From Actinoplanes oblitus (GTDB lineage Bacteria; Actinomycetota; Actinomycetes; Mycobacteriales; Micromonosporaceae), in contig NZ_CP126980.1 of NCBI RefSeq assembly GCF_030252345.1, forward strand, positions 7,083,501 to 7,147,500: a stretch of DNA of 64,000 nucleotides, written 5' to 3'. Shown piece by piece: positions 32,001-42,100 of this stretch. A program made the translations under genes and the position numbers. The first letter of the stretch is position 1; every line of letters begins with the position of its first letter. Below the pieces are notes generated by a model that was not told where the DNA came from, searched no databases, and was given only the letters and a program-made list of their open reading frames with translations.

Positions 32001-35000
32001 GATGACCGGCTCGTGGAAGGTGAGCGTCTCGGCCACCGCGCGCAGGCGCGGCAGCATCGGCTCCATCAGCGGCGAGTGCGAGGCGTGCGAGATGCGCAGC
32101 CGCTTGACCGGCCGCCCGGTCGCCTCGATCCGGCCGGCGATGGCCAGCACGGCGTCCTCGTCGCCGGCGACGACCACCGAGGACGGCCCGTTCACCGCGG
32201 CGATCGCGACCCGCTCCGTGAGCAGGGGCAGCACCTCGGCCTCCGGCACGCCCAGCGCGACCATGGCGCCGCCGGCCGGGAGTTCCTGCTGCAACCGGCC
32301 ACGGGCGGCGACGAGCGCGCAGGCGTCCGGCAGGGAGAGCACGCCGGCCACGTGAGCGGCGGCCAGTTCGCCGGTGGAGTGACCGGCCACGAAGTCGGGT
32401 CGCACGCGCCAGGAGCCGAGCAGCCGGAACAGGGCGACCTGGAAGGCGAAGATGGCCGTCTGCATCCAGCCGATCCGGTCCAGCAGGGCCGCTTCCGGGG
32501 TGCCCGGCTCGGCGTGCAGGATCTCGCGCAGCGGTCGTTCCAGGTGCTTGTCGAGCTCGGCGCAGACCTCGTCGAGCGCAGCGGCGAAGACCGGCTGGGT
32601 GGCCGCGAGCCGGCGTCCCATGCCGAGTCGCTGCGCGCCACCGCCGGTGAAGACGAACGCGGTCCGGCCGGCGCGCGGGGAGCTTGCCGGCACCTCGCCG
32701 GTGGCCACGGCGTTCAGCCCGGCCAGCAACTCGTCCCGATCGGCGGCGACCACCACGGCCCGCTGCTCCAGCGCCGAACGAGTCGCCACCGACGAGAACG
32801 CCACATCAGCGACCGACAGATCCGCATCGGAAGCCACCCGATCCCGCAACCGCGCCGCCTGCACCCGCAACGCCGGCACCGAACGCGCCGACACCACCAC
32901 CGGCACCGGCGACTCCGGACCCGCCGGCACCGGCTCCGCCGCAACCTCCGGCGCCTGCTCCACGATCACATGCGCATTCGTCCCACTGATCCCGAACGAC
33001 GACACCCCGGCCCGCCGCACCCGACCCACCACCGGCCACGACCGCCGCTCGGTCAACAACCGCACCGCACCCGCCGACCAATCCACATGCGACGACGGCC
33101 GATCAACATGCAACGACCGCGGCAACACCCCATGCCGCAACGCCATCACCATCTTGATCACACCACCGACACCCGCCGCCGCCTGCGCATGACCGATGTT
33201 CGACTTCAACGACCCCAGCCACAACGGCTCCGCCCGACCCTGCCCATACGTCGCCAGCAACGCCTGCGCCTCGATCGGATCACCCAACGCCGTACCCGTA
33301 CCGTGCGCCTCCACCACATCCACATCAGCCCCGGACAACCCCGCCACCGCCAGCGCATCCCGGATCACCCGCTGCTGCGACGGACCATTCGGCGCGGTCA
33401 GGCCGTTGCTGGCGCCGTCCTGGTTGACAGCGGATCCACGCAGGACCGCGAGGACCTCGTGGCCGTTGCGGCGCGCGTCGGACAACCGCTCCAGCACCAC
33501 CACGCCGACACCCTCGGCCCAGCCGGTCCCGTCGGCGGCGTCCGAGAACGCCTTGCACCGGCCGTCGGGCGAGAGGCCCCGCTGGCGGGCGAACTCGACG
33601 AACATCCCGGGGGTGGACATCACCGTCGCGCCGCCGGCCAGGGCCAGGGAGCACTCGCCGGACCGCAGCGCCTGCGCCGCGAGATGCATCGCCACCAGCG
33701 ACGACGAACACGCCGTGTCCACCGACACGGCCGGGCCCTCCAGGCCGAGGGCGTACGCCACCCGGCCGGAGGCCACGCTGGGCGCCCCGCCGGTCAGCGC
33801 GTGCCCGGCGAAGCTCTCCGGCGTCTCGTGCAGGCGGGGCACGTAGTCCTGCCCCATCACGCCGACGTAGACGGCGGTCCGGCTGCCCCGCAGTCCGGCC
33901 GGGTCGAGCCGGGCGCGTTCCAGGGCCTCCCAGGACACCTCCAGCAGCAGCCGCTGCTGCGGATCCATGGCCAGTGCCTCGCGCGGGCTGATCCGGAAGA
34001 ACCCGGCGTCGAAGTCACCCGCGGCGTCCAGGAAGCCGCCGCGAGCCGGCTGCTCCGGTGTGCCGGCGGTGACGCTCCAGCCACGGTCGGACGGGAACCC
34101 GGAGATCGCGTCGACCTCGTCGGTGACCAGCCGCCACAGGTCCTCGGGCGAGCTCACCCCACCGGGGAAACGGCAGGCCATGCCCACGATGGCGATGGCG
34201 TCGCCGGCGTCGGCGCGCGGGGCCGGGGCGGGGGTCACGGCGGGCGCCGGGTCCGTCGTACGCAACGAGATCAGATGGCGGACGAGCATCTCCGGCGTCG
34301 GCTGGTCGAAGAGCAGGGTGTCCGGCAGCGGCAGGCCGGTGGCGAGGCTGAGCCGGTTGCACAGGTCGATCGAGGTGACCGAGTCGAAGCCCAGCTCCTC
34401 GAACGGCCGGTCGCTCTCGATCGCGCCCGGGTCCGCGTGCCCCAGCAGTTCGGCGGTCTCGGCGTGGACCAGATCCCACAGGTCCCGCTCGCCGAGCGCG
34501 TCCACCGGCGCCGCCTCGGACGCCACCTCGGTCAGCCAGTGCCTCTGCCGCTGGAACGGGTAGGTCGGCAGGTCCACGACGCGGCCGCGCGGCAGCACCG
34601 CGGCCCACTCCACCGGTGCGCCCCGCAGGTACGCGTCCACCTGCTCGGCGAACGCCGGAACCGGCGGCGCGGGCCGCCCGGCGGCCAGCGCGGCCAGGCC
34701 GGCGAGCAGTTCCGCCCGGTCGGCGGCGACCACCACGGCGCGGTGCTCCAGCGCGGACCGGGTCGTCGCGGCGGAGAAGCCGATGTCGGCCAGGGACAGC
34801 TCGGGGTCGGCGGCGACCCAGTCGCGCAGTCGCGCGGCCTGTGCGCGCAACGCCGCGGCGGAGTGCCCGGAGAGCGGCACCGGCGTGACCGCCGGCGCGG
34901 GCGCGGGCGCCGGCGTGATCCGTGGCCCGGCGGCGACCACGACGTGGCAGTTCGTGCCGCCGATGCCGAACGAGCTGACCCCGGCGAGCCCGGCGTCGGC

Positions 35001-36188
35001 GGGCCACGGCTGGGCGGTGGTGCTGACCCGCAGGCGCCAGCGGTCCAGCGGGATCGCCGGGTTCGGCGCGGTGTGGTTCAGGCTGGCCGGGACCGTGCCG
35101 TGCCGCAGGGCCAGCGCCACCTTGATCAGACCGATCACCCCGGAGGCGCCGTCGAGGTGACCGATGTTCGTCTTGACCGAGCCGACCAGCAGCGGCTCGT
35201 CACCGGCCCGGCCGGCACCGAACACCGCGCCGAGCGCGGCGGCCTCGACCGGATCGCCGACCCGGGTGCCGGTGCCGTGCAGCTCGACGTAGTGGACGCG
35301 CGCCGGGTCGGCACCGGCCCGGTCGTACGCCTCTCGCAGCAGCGTCTCCTGCGCGGCGGCGTCGGGAACGGTGAGTCCCGGCCCGCCACCGTCGTTGTTG
35401 ACCGCGCCGGCGAGCAGCACGCAGGCGATCCGGTCACCGTCCGCCACCGCGTCGGCCAGCCGCTTGAGCACCACGACGCCGCCGCCCTCGCCCCGGACGA
35501 AGCCGTTGGCCCGGGCGTCGAACGTGTGGCAGCGCCCGTCCGGCGACAGCGCCCGGGCCCGGGCGAAGGCCAGCGTCCCGTCCGGTACCAGGTTCAGGTG
35601 CACGCCGCCGGCCAGGGCCAGCCCGGCCGCGCCGGAGCGCAGGCTCTCGCAGGCCAGGTGGACGGCGACCAGCGAGGACGACTGCGCGGTGTCCACCGTC
35701 AAACTCGGCCCGCGCAAGCCGAACCGGTAGGACACCCGGTTGGCGATCAGTCCCCGGCTCAGCCCGGCGAGCGAGTGGGCCGACACCGCCCCGGCCCCGT
35801 GCTGGTGGACCAGCGTGGCGTAGTCGTCACCGGTGGCGCCCAGGTACACCGCCGTGGTGCTGCCGTGCACGTCGGCCGGCACCACCCCGGCGCCCTCCAG
35901 GGCCTCCCAGCTCAGCTCCAGGGCGAGCCGCTGGCGCGGGTCCATGGCCGCGGCCTCGCGCGCCGAGACGCCGAAGAACGCGGCGTCGAAGTCGGCGATC
36001 CGGTCGAGGTAGCCGCCCCGGCGCATGCCCGCCGGCAGCAGCTCCTCCGGTACGTCGTCCGGCCACCGCCCGGGCGGCGGGTCGGTGATCGCGTCGACCC
36101 CGTCCCGCAGCAGGCGCCAGAACGCCGGGACGTCCTCGGCGCCGGGCACCCGGCAGGACATCCCGATCACGGCGATGGCATCGGTCAC
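29019..36188 (-). CDS. P1: loading plus first extension PKS (KSQ-ACP, KS-AT-DH-KR-ACP)
   Basis: This has 2389 residues from GTG 36188, overlapping the P4 stop (GTGA); the long upstream frame is a shadow of P4. There is no N-terminal docking segment: the first KS starts at once ('[13 protein letters not shown]'). Its active Cys is replaced by Gln169 ('[12 protein letters not shown]'), the KSQ signature of decarboxylating loading domains. An ACP (Ser about 602) follows directly with no AT. Then come KS (about 660-1085, Cys827), AT (about 1165-1470, '[11 protein letters not shown]', unusual HASH specificity motif), DH (about 1520-1800, His about 1547, 'LLDAVLH'), KR (about 1930-2120, NADPH loop 'GGTGGLG'), ACP (about 2259) and a C-terminal acidic helical docking tail ending '[17 protein letters not shown]'. 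This should start the chain and pass it to P2, whose N-terminal coiled coil is of the matching class. Confidence 0.95.
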   Translation of the reverse strand: MTDAIAVIGMSCRVPGAEDVPAFWRLLRDGVDAITDPPPGRWPDDVPEELLPAGMRRGGYLDRIADFDAAFFGVSAREAAAMDPRQRLALELSWEALEGAGVVPADVHGSTTAVYLGATGDDYATLVHQHGAGAVSAHSLAGLSRGLIANRVSYRFGLRGPSLTVDTAQSSSLVAVHLACESLRSGAAGLALAGGVHLNLVPDGTLAFARARALSPDGRCHTFDARANGFVRGEGGGVVVLKRLADAVADGDRIACVLLAGAVNNDGGGPGLTVPDAAAQETLLREAYDRAGADPARVHYVELHGTGTRVGDPVEAAALGAVFGAGRAGDEPLLVGSVKTNIGHLDGASGVIGLIKVALALRHGTVPASLNHTAPNPAIPLDRWRLRVSTTAQPWPADAGLAGVSSFGIGGTNCHVVVAAGPRITPAPAPAPAVTPVPLSGHSAAALRAQAARLRDWVAADPELSLADIGFSAATTRSALEHRAVVVAADRAELLAGLAALAAGRPAPPVPAFAEQVDAYLRGAPVEWAAVLPRGRVVDLPTYPFQRQRHWLTEVASEAAPVDALGERDLWDLVHAETAELLGHADPGAIESDRPFEELGFDSVTSIDLCNRLSLATGLPLPDTLLFDQPTPEMLVRHLISLRTTDPAPAVTPAPAPRADAGDAIAIVGMACRFPGGVSSPEDLWRLVTDEVDAISGFPSDRGWSVTAGTPEQPARGGFLDAAGDFDAGFFRISPREALAMDPQQRLLLEVSWEALERARLDPAGLRGSRTAVYVGVMGQDYVPRLHETPESFAGHALTGGAPSVASGRVAYALGLEGPAVSVDTACSSSLVAMHLAAQALRSGECSLALAGGATVMSTPGMFVEFARQRGLSPDGRCKAFSDAADGTGWAEGVGVVVLERLSDARRNGHEVLAVLRGSAVNQDGASNGLTAPNGPSQQRVIRDALAVAGLSGADVDVVEAHGTGTALGDPIEAQALLATYGQGRAEPLWLGSLKSNIGHAQAAAGVGGVIKMVMALRHGVLPRSLHVDRPSSHVDWSAGAVRLLTERRSWPVVGRVRRAGVSSFGISGTNAHVIVEQAPEVAAEPVPAGPESPVPVVVSARSVPALRVQAARLRDRVASDADLSVADVAFSSVATRSALEQRAVVVAADRDELLAGLNAVATGEVPASSPRAGRTAFVFTGGGAQRLGMGRRLAATQPVFAAALDEVCAELDKHLERPLREILHAEPGTPEAALLDRIGWMQTAIFAFQVALFRLLGSWRVRPDFVAGHSTGELAAAHVAGVLSLPDACALVAARGRLQQELPAGGAMVALGVPEAEVLPLLTERVAIAAVNGPSSVVVAGDEDAVLAIAGRIEATGRPVKRLRISHASHSPLMEPMLPRLRAVAETLTFHEPVIPMAAREPQTAERWVRHVRGTVRFADDVAWLAERGVTTFVEIGPDAALVPMLEECLAGRDALVVATQRRDRDEAREVVTAVGRLHAHGVPADLPALAAGGRVVDLPTYAFQPERYWLDGVAGQDLLPQVAELADGGLVRTGRLSPGTRPWLADHRVHGAIVVPGTALLEMALGVGDTVDELTMLAPLTIPERGEVEVQLSAAAPDRAGGRDLRIHARGEDGEWRLHATGRVTGGRAGETTAAVLTEWPPAGATALDHAGWYADLAARGLEYGPLFRNVHAVWQRGEELFAEVALTGEPGPFAIHPALLDAVLHPLVAVRGSGTVLPFSWTGVRLGRVGATRLRARITADGALIVADGAGFAVLTVDGLSLRPFDARRFHPKLFQVEWREVGAAQPGPATVLTVPPGAPGATAEKVLREVQDWLRVHGGDGTALAVVTRRAVAVTPDEDVDSAASTVWGLLRPVQTEFPGQIFLIDTDGIGTDGIGTDGVDTDGIGTDGIGTDGVGTDGVAPDGVPLRDEPQLAVRAGRLFIPRVARGSVPPPDPDRRFGDGGTVLITGGTGGLGALVARRLVQRHGVRRLLLLSRSGTAPAELTDELADLGASVSVAACDVTDRAALAAVLAAVPDAAPLRAVVHAAGVMDDAAALSLTPERLHAALAPKVDGAWHLHELTRDAGLTAFVLFSSVTATVGFAGQAGYAAANAFLDGLAQHRRANGLPAVALGWGLWERSTGMTERLRDADKERVRRTGVRLLPTGDGLDLLDLGLYADRAHLLPAWLDTTGPDVRPPAILHGLARPVAADRPRDRATAADPSTPALRDRLLAVPEHDRERTVRQLVQTEITAVLRRPGTATVPAERGFVDLGFDSLTALELRQRLTARTGVTLPPTVIFDYPSPAALAGHLLHRLLPEPEPAPEPQPGPAEPPVLAALDLLAEGVAAVDDETLRSTATARLWDLLATLTTGAAPAAPVADRQVEDASEEELFAMIEDELGRPRP
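30465..30584. repeat. Eight 15-bp tandem repeats inside P1
   Basis: Eight in-frame units close to gccgtccgtgccgat encode eight five-residue units of the type [10 protein letters not shown] (about residues 1869-1908). They lie in the structural half of the ketoreductase region, before the NADPH-binding half. The insertion keeps the frame and adds 40 residues of Gly/Asp-rich loop. Confidence 0.9.
32694..33405. repeat. Copy 2 of the 712-bp nearly identical intermodule tract
   Basis: This is the partner of 27382-28093. It covers the second half of the extension KS of P1 and the KS-AT linker, with the same G/T-ending codon use. Downstream the copies diverge (for example T33406 against C28094), then share shorter identical patches such as the one around 33451-33530. 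Confidence 0.85.
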
Positions 36189-39100
36189 CGGGCGCCCTCC
36201 ACTCGGTCGCGCAGCTCGGCCAGCGTCCCGTCCGGGTCGGCGGCCACCGCGTGCAGCAGCGCCGCGTAGGCGTCCGCCAGCCGCGTGGCGGTGCGCCGCC
36301 CGAACAGGTCGCCGCTGTACTCCAGATAGCCGGCCAGCCCGTCGCCGGTGTCCTGCAGCGACAGGTTGAGGTCGTGCTTGGCGGTGCCGGACTCGACCGC
36401 CAGCGGGGTCACCGCGATGCCGCCCGCCTCGGCGGACGCCGCCGCCGGGGCCGCCGGGACCAGGTTGAACATGACCTGGCAGGACGGCGATCCGGGGAGG
36501 TCCCGGAACGGCAGGTCCTTGTGCTCCTGCGCCTCGGCGCTGACCTGCCGCACCTGGCCGAGCAACGCCCCGAACGACAGCTCCGGGCTGATGTCCAGGC
36601 GCATCGGCACGGTGTTCACGAAGTAGCCGACCAGCTCCTCCAGCTCGGGGCGGCTCCGGTTGGTGACCGGCGAGCCGATCAGCACCTCGCGGTCCGCGGT
36701 GATCCCGCCGAGCAGCGTCGCGAACCCGGACAGCAGGGTCATGTAGAGCGTGGCGCCACGCTCCTGACCCAGCGCCCGGAGCCGGTCGAGCAGGCCCGCG
36801 CCGACCCGGACCGGGACCGTCGCGCCCACGTACGACCGGATCGGCGGCCGCGGGTAGTCGGTGCGCAGCGACAGCACCGGCAGCCCGGCCAGCCGCTCGC
36901 TCCAGTACTCCCGCTGGCGGTCCAGCTCCGCCGCGCCGACGGTGTCCCGCTGCTCGCGGGCGAAGTCGGCGTACCGCAGCGGCAGCGGCGGCAGCTCGCC
37001 GGTGCCGTCGTGCACCGCCGACTGGTAGGCGGTGCCCAGGTCGCTCAGCAGGATGCCGGTCGACCAGCCGTCGAAGACACCCCACGGCCGGGTCACCACG
37101 GCGACGTGGTCGGTGCCGGACAGGGCCAGCAGGTGGACCCGGATCGCGAACGGGTCCTCCGGGGCGAACGGCCGCGCCCGCTCGGCGCGCAGCCACTCGG
37201 TGACCGCGGCCTCGTCGTCGACCGGCAGGACCGGCACCTCGATAGCGGTGTCCTCGTTCACCCGTTGCCGCACCTCGTCGCCGTCGACCAGGTAGCTCGT
37301 GCGCAGGATGGCGTGCCGCCCGACGACGGCCCGCACCGCGGTGGTCCACGCGTCGCGGTCCAGCGGGCCGGTGACCCGGATCGCGAGCTGGACGTTGTCG
37401 TCGGCCGATGGCCGCAGGAACCAGAGGTCGCGCTGCTGCAGGGCGAGCGGCGCGGGTTCGTCCGGGCGCGCCTGGGCGGCGGCCGGCACCGGCTCCGGCT
37501 CCGCGGGCGCCAGCACGGCGGCCATCTCCTCGACGGTGGCCCCGGTGAGGATCAGCTGGAGCGGCAGTTCGGCCTTCAGCTCCTTCTTCACCCGCAGGGT
37601 CAGCCGGGTGGCGAGCAGCGAGTGCCCGCCGAGATCGAAGAAGGTGTCCCGCAGGCCGACCCGGTTGAGGCCGAGCACGCCCGCCATCAGCCGGCACAGC
37701 GTCCGCTGCGTCTCGGTGCGCGGCGGCACGTAGGTCTCCGTGGCCACGTCGGCCTCGTCCGGCGCCGGCAGGGCCCGCTTGTCCACCTTGCCGTTCGGCG
37801 TCACCGGCAGCTCTTCGAGCAGCACGAACGCACTGGGGACCAGGTAGTCCGGCAGCCGGGTGGCGAGATGCTCCTTGAGCGTCCGGACCATCGGCGGGAT
37901 CAGCCGGCCGATCTGCGGGTTGTTCGCCGACGCCGCGCTCCGGTACGGCGAGCGGGCCAGCACCGGGGGCAGCTCGCCGCGGCCCAGGACCAGGTCCAGG
38001 CCGTCCGGCCGGTCCTGCGACCAGGTGGCGGCCACCCGGTAGCCGAGTTCCTCGGCATACGCCAGGACCGCCTCCAGTTCCGCCACCTCGGCGGCCGCGG
38101 TCGCGGTCAGCCGGGTGCCGGCGGGCAGCGGGTCGACCTGCCGGGTGGACGCCCAGCGGGTCAGCCCCCGCGCCACCCGGACGTCCTCGGCGATCCGGGG
38201 GTTGGTCAGGCCGGTCACCCCGAACCGGTCCGGGGCGCCGTCGCTGAGCAGGTCCCGCAGCTCCCCGGCGGTGGTGGCGGTTCGCCACGGCAGCGGGCCG
38301 GCGGAGCGGGTGGCGCCCTTGGTGAGCACCACGTCGTACCGGTAGGCCAGCATCTCGTTGTCACCGGTCCCGCGCTTGACCAGCACGTCGACGCCGGTCA
38401 CGTCCGGCAGGCGGTCCGCGAGCCGGGCGAACCAGGTGGGGCTGACCAGCAGCTCGGTCTCCTGCCGGCGGCGGCGCTGCACCTGCGCGGCCAGCGAGGC
38501 GACGGTGCTGCGGCTGCCGCCCCGGCCGCGCTCGACGGCCACCAGGTGCTCGGCGAACAGGTCCAGGTTGCGGATGTCGCCGAGCAGGATGCGGCCGCCG
38601 TCGGCGACCAGCGGCAGCAGCCGGGTGATGACCTCCTCCAGGTAGAGGCGGTTCGGGAAGTACTGGACGACCGAGTTCAGCACCACCGTGTCGAAGGTCG
38701 AACCGGCCAGGTCCTGTACGGACAGCGCGTCGCCGTGCGCCAGGGTGACGTGCGACCAGCCGCGGCGTTCCACCCCGCGGCGCACCTCGGCCAGCACGGC
38801 CGCCGAGATGTCCAGGGCGTGCACGGCGGTGCAACTCTCCGCGTACCGGAAGAGCAGCAGACCGGTGCCGCAGCCGACCTCCAGCAACCGCTTCGGTCGC
38901 AGGTCGGCGATCCGCTGGACGGTGCCCTCGATCCACTCCAGCATCTGCGGTTCCGGGATCGGCTCGCCGGTGTAGCTGCTCTGCCAGCCGGCCAGGTTCA
39001 TCCCCTCGGTGGCGTCGGCGGCCGGCGCCGGCTCGGCGTACTGGTCCTCGAAGACCTTCTGCCACTGCTCCAGGTGCTCGGTGTTCTGCTCGGCGGTGGC

Positions 39101-42100
39101 GGTGTCCAGCCACTCCTCGGTCGGGCGCACGTAGGCCGCGAGCGACCGGGTCTCCCCGGAGGCGAACGGGACCACGACGGCGCTGTGCACCGCGGGGTGG
39201 GTCTGCAGCGCGCTCTCCACCTCGCCCGGCTCGACCCGGAAACCGCGCACCTTGACCTGGTCGTCGATCCGGCCGAGGAACTCCAGGGTGCCGTCCGGCA
39301 GGTGGCGGGCCAGGTCGCCGGTGCGGTAGAGGCGGCCGCCCGGTTCGTCGCCGAACGGGTCGGGGACGAACCGGGCGGCGGTCAGGTCGGGGTCGTCGAG
39401 GTAGCCTCGGGCCACCCCGGCGCCACCCACGCAGAGTTCGCCGGCCACCCCGGCCGGCACCAGCCGCAGCCGGCTGTCGGTGACGTACGCGGTGGACCGC
39501 GGCACCGGCCGGCCGATCGGGATCCGGGCGTTCTCGTCCAGGTCGCGCGGGATGACGTGGTACGTCGACGCGATGCTGTTCTCCGTCGGGCCGTACCCGT
39601 TCACCACGGTGAGGCCGGGCTGGGCCGCGAAGAGCCGGCGCACGTCGCGCGCCGAGAACGCCTCGCCCACCACCGCCAGGTAGGTGAGCGGCAGGTCACG
39701 GCCCTCGGCCGCCTCGGCGAAGGCGGGCAGGAACGCCGCCGACAGCAGCATCGTGGTCACCCCGGTCCGCGCCACGCAGTCCAGCAGCCGCTCCACGTCC
39801 TTGTTGTCGCCGTCGAGCAGGACCAGCCGGCCGCCCGCCACCAGCGGTGTCAGCACCTCCTGGGTGCCGGCGTCGAACGAGATCGACGAGTGGTGCAGGA
39901 ACACGGTGTCGTCGCTCGGCGGGAAGTAGTCCGGGTTGCGCAGCAGCCGGACCACGCCGCGCTGCTCCACCAGGACGCCCTTGGGGCGGCCGGTCGAGCC
40001 GGAGGTGAAGATGGCGTAGGCGAGGTGCTCCGGGGTCAGTCCGGTCTCCGCCCGGGACAGGTCGTGTTCGGGCAGGTCGCCGAAGTCGGCGGTGTCCAGG
40101 TGGACCACCTCCGGCACCGCCTCGAACAGCGTGGCCGGCAGGTCCGAGCGGGTGAGCAGCACGCCCACCCCGGCGCCCTGGAGCAGGGTGTGGATCCGGT
40201 CCTCCGGGTACCCGGGGTCGATCGGCACGTACGCGCCGCCGGCCTTGAGGATCCCGAGCATGCCGATCACCAGCTCGGGTGACCGGTCGACGCAGAGGCC
40301 GACCAGGGTGTCCGGGCCGATCCCGCAGCGGCGCAGGTGATGCGCGACCCGGTTGGCCCGGGCGTTGAGCTCGGCGAAGGTCAGCGTCCGGTCGCCGTGC
40401 CGCACGGCGACCTCGCCGGGCCGCCGGGCCACCTGCTCCTCGAAGAGCTCGGCGAGGCAGCGGTCGTGCGGGTGCCCGGCGCCGGTGCCGTTCCACTCGG
40501 CGAGCTGCCGCCGGCGCTCGGCGGCGGGCAGCACGTCGACGTCGAGGGCCGCGGTGCCGGTGCCGTCGTCGGCGGCCAGCGCGCTGACGATGCCGCCGAG
40601 GGCGGTCTCCACGTACTCCAGCAGCGCCTCGGGTTCGACCCGGTCCTCGACCTGGACGGTCAGCGACAGCTCGGTGCCGAGATCGTCGAGCGAGATGCCC
40701 ATCGGGTAGTTGGTGCGGTCCATCGACGCCAGCCAGCGGATGCCGCGCTCCTCGACCCGGGAGGTCTGCGCCGCGTCACCGCGCCGGGGCTCGAAGTGCC
40801 GGAAGTTCACCGCGGCGCTGAACAGCGGAGCGTCGCTGTCCAGGCCGGTGGCGCGCTGCGCCACGCTGAGCGAGCTCTGCTCCCGGGCGATGAGTTCCTT
40901 CAGCCCGGTGTCGACGTCCGCGATCAGCTCCCGGACGGTCCGGCCGGCCAGCCGGACCCGCAGCGGGAGCGTGTTGATGAAGTTGCCGAGCATCCGGTCG
41001 ACGCCCGGCACGCCCTGCAGGCGGCCGGACATGACGGTGCCGAAGACGACGTCGTCGCGCCCCGCGGCGGCGCCGATGACCAGCGCGCAGGCGGCGTGGA
41101 ACAGGCAGGCCGGGCTCAGCCGCAGCCGCTTCGCCTCGGCCCGCAGCCGCTCGGTGAGCGCCGGGTCCAGGGAGCGGCGCGGTTTGCGGGTACGCCGCCC
41201 GTCCCCCCGCACGTCGGTCAGGCCGAACGGCGTGGTCGGCTCGGCCACGTCGCCCAGCGTCTCCCGGAAGTACGCCTCCGCGTCGCCGGTGGCGAGCTGG
41301 TGCCGGGTGTGCGCGACGAAGTCCCGGTACGCGGCCGGCGGCGCCAGCGACTCCGCGCGGTCGCAGACGTGCGCGGCCAGCTCCTCCATGATCAGCCGCA
41401 GCGAGGTGGCGTCCTCGATCAGGTGGTGGAAGGCCAGCAGCAGGTAGCGGCGGCCGGACCCGGCGTCCTCGGCGATCAGCAGCCGGAACAGCGGCGCCCG
41501 GCCGACCGGCATCGGCGCGGGGTGGTGCAGCAGCTCGCGGGCCTGCTCCTCGGCGTCCCGGGCGGGATCGAGCCGGACCCGCCCGACCGGCAGCTCGACG
41601 GAGCGGTGGACGACCTGCACCGGCTCCGGCAGCCCGGCGGTGACCACGGCGGTCCGCAGCACGTCGTGCCGGTCGATCACCGCCTGCACCGCCGCGGTGA
41701 ACGTGGCGGCCGCCGTCTCGTCGTCGGCCACGAAGAGCGCGGACATCAGGTACGGGTCGTTCTCCGGATCCACCAGGTGGTGGAAGAGGATCCCCTCCTG
41801 GGCCGGCACCAGCGGATAGACGTCCTGGAGGTTCGGCGCCCCGCCGGGGACACCGGCCACGATCGCGTCGATCTGCTCCTGGTTCAGCTGGACCAGGGGC
41901 AGCATCTCCGGGGTGATCCGCTCGCAGCCGGCCGGGATGGCGTTCGGCGGCACCTGGAACTCCGTGCCGCCGGTCCCGGCCCCGTCGATCAGGGCGGCGA
42001 GGTCGGACAGGGCGGGCGCGCTGAAGACATCCCAGACGGTGGCGTGCAGGCCGGCCGCGGCCAGCCGGGCCACCAGGGAGGTGATCAGCAGCGAGTGCCC

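Noticed and set aside
36188..38288. Upstream extension of the P1 frame by 700 residues
   Set aside because: It is a shadow of P4. The KSQ domain starts directly after GTG 36188, which overlaps the P4 stop.
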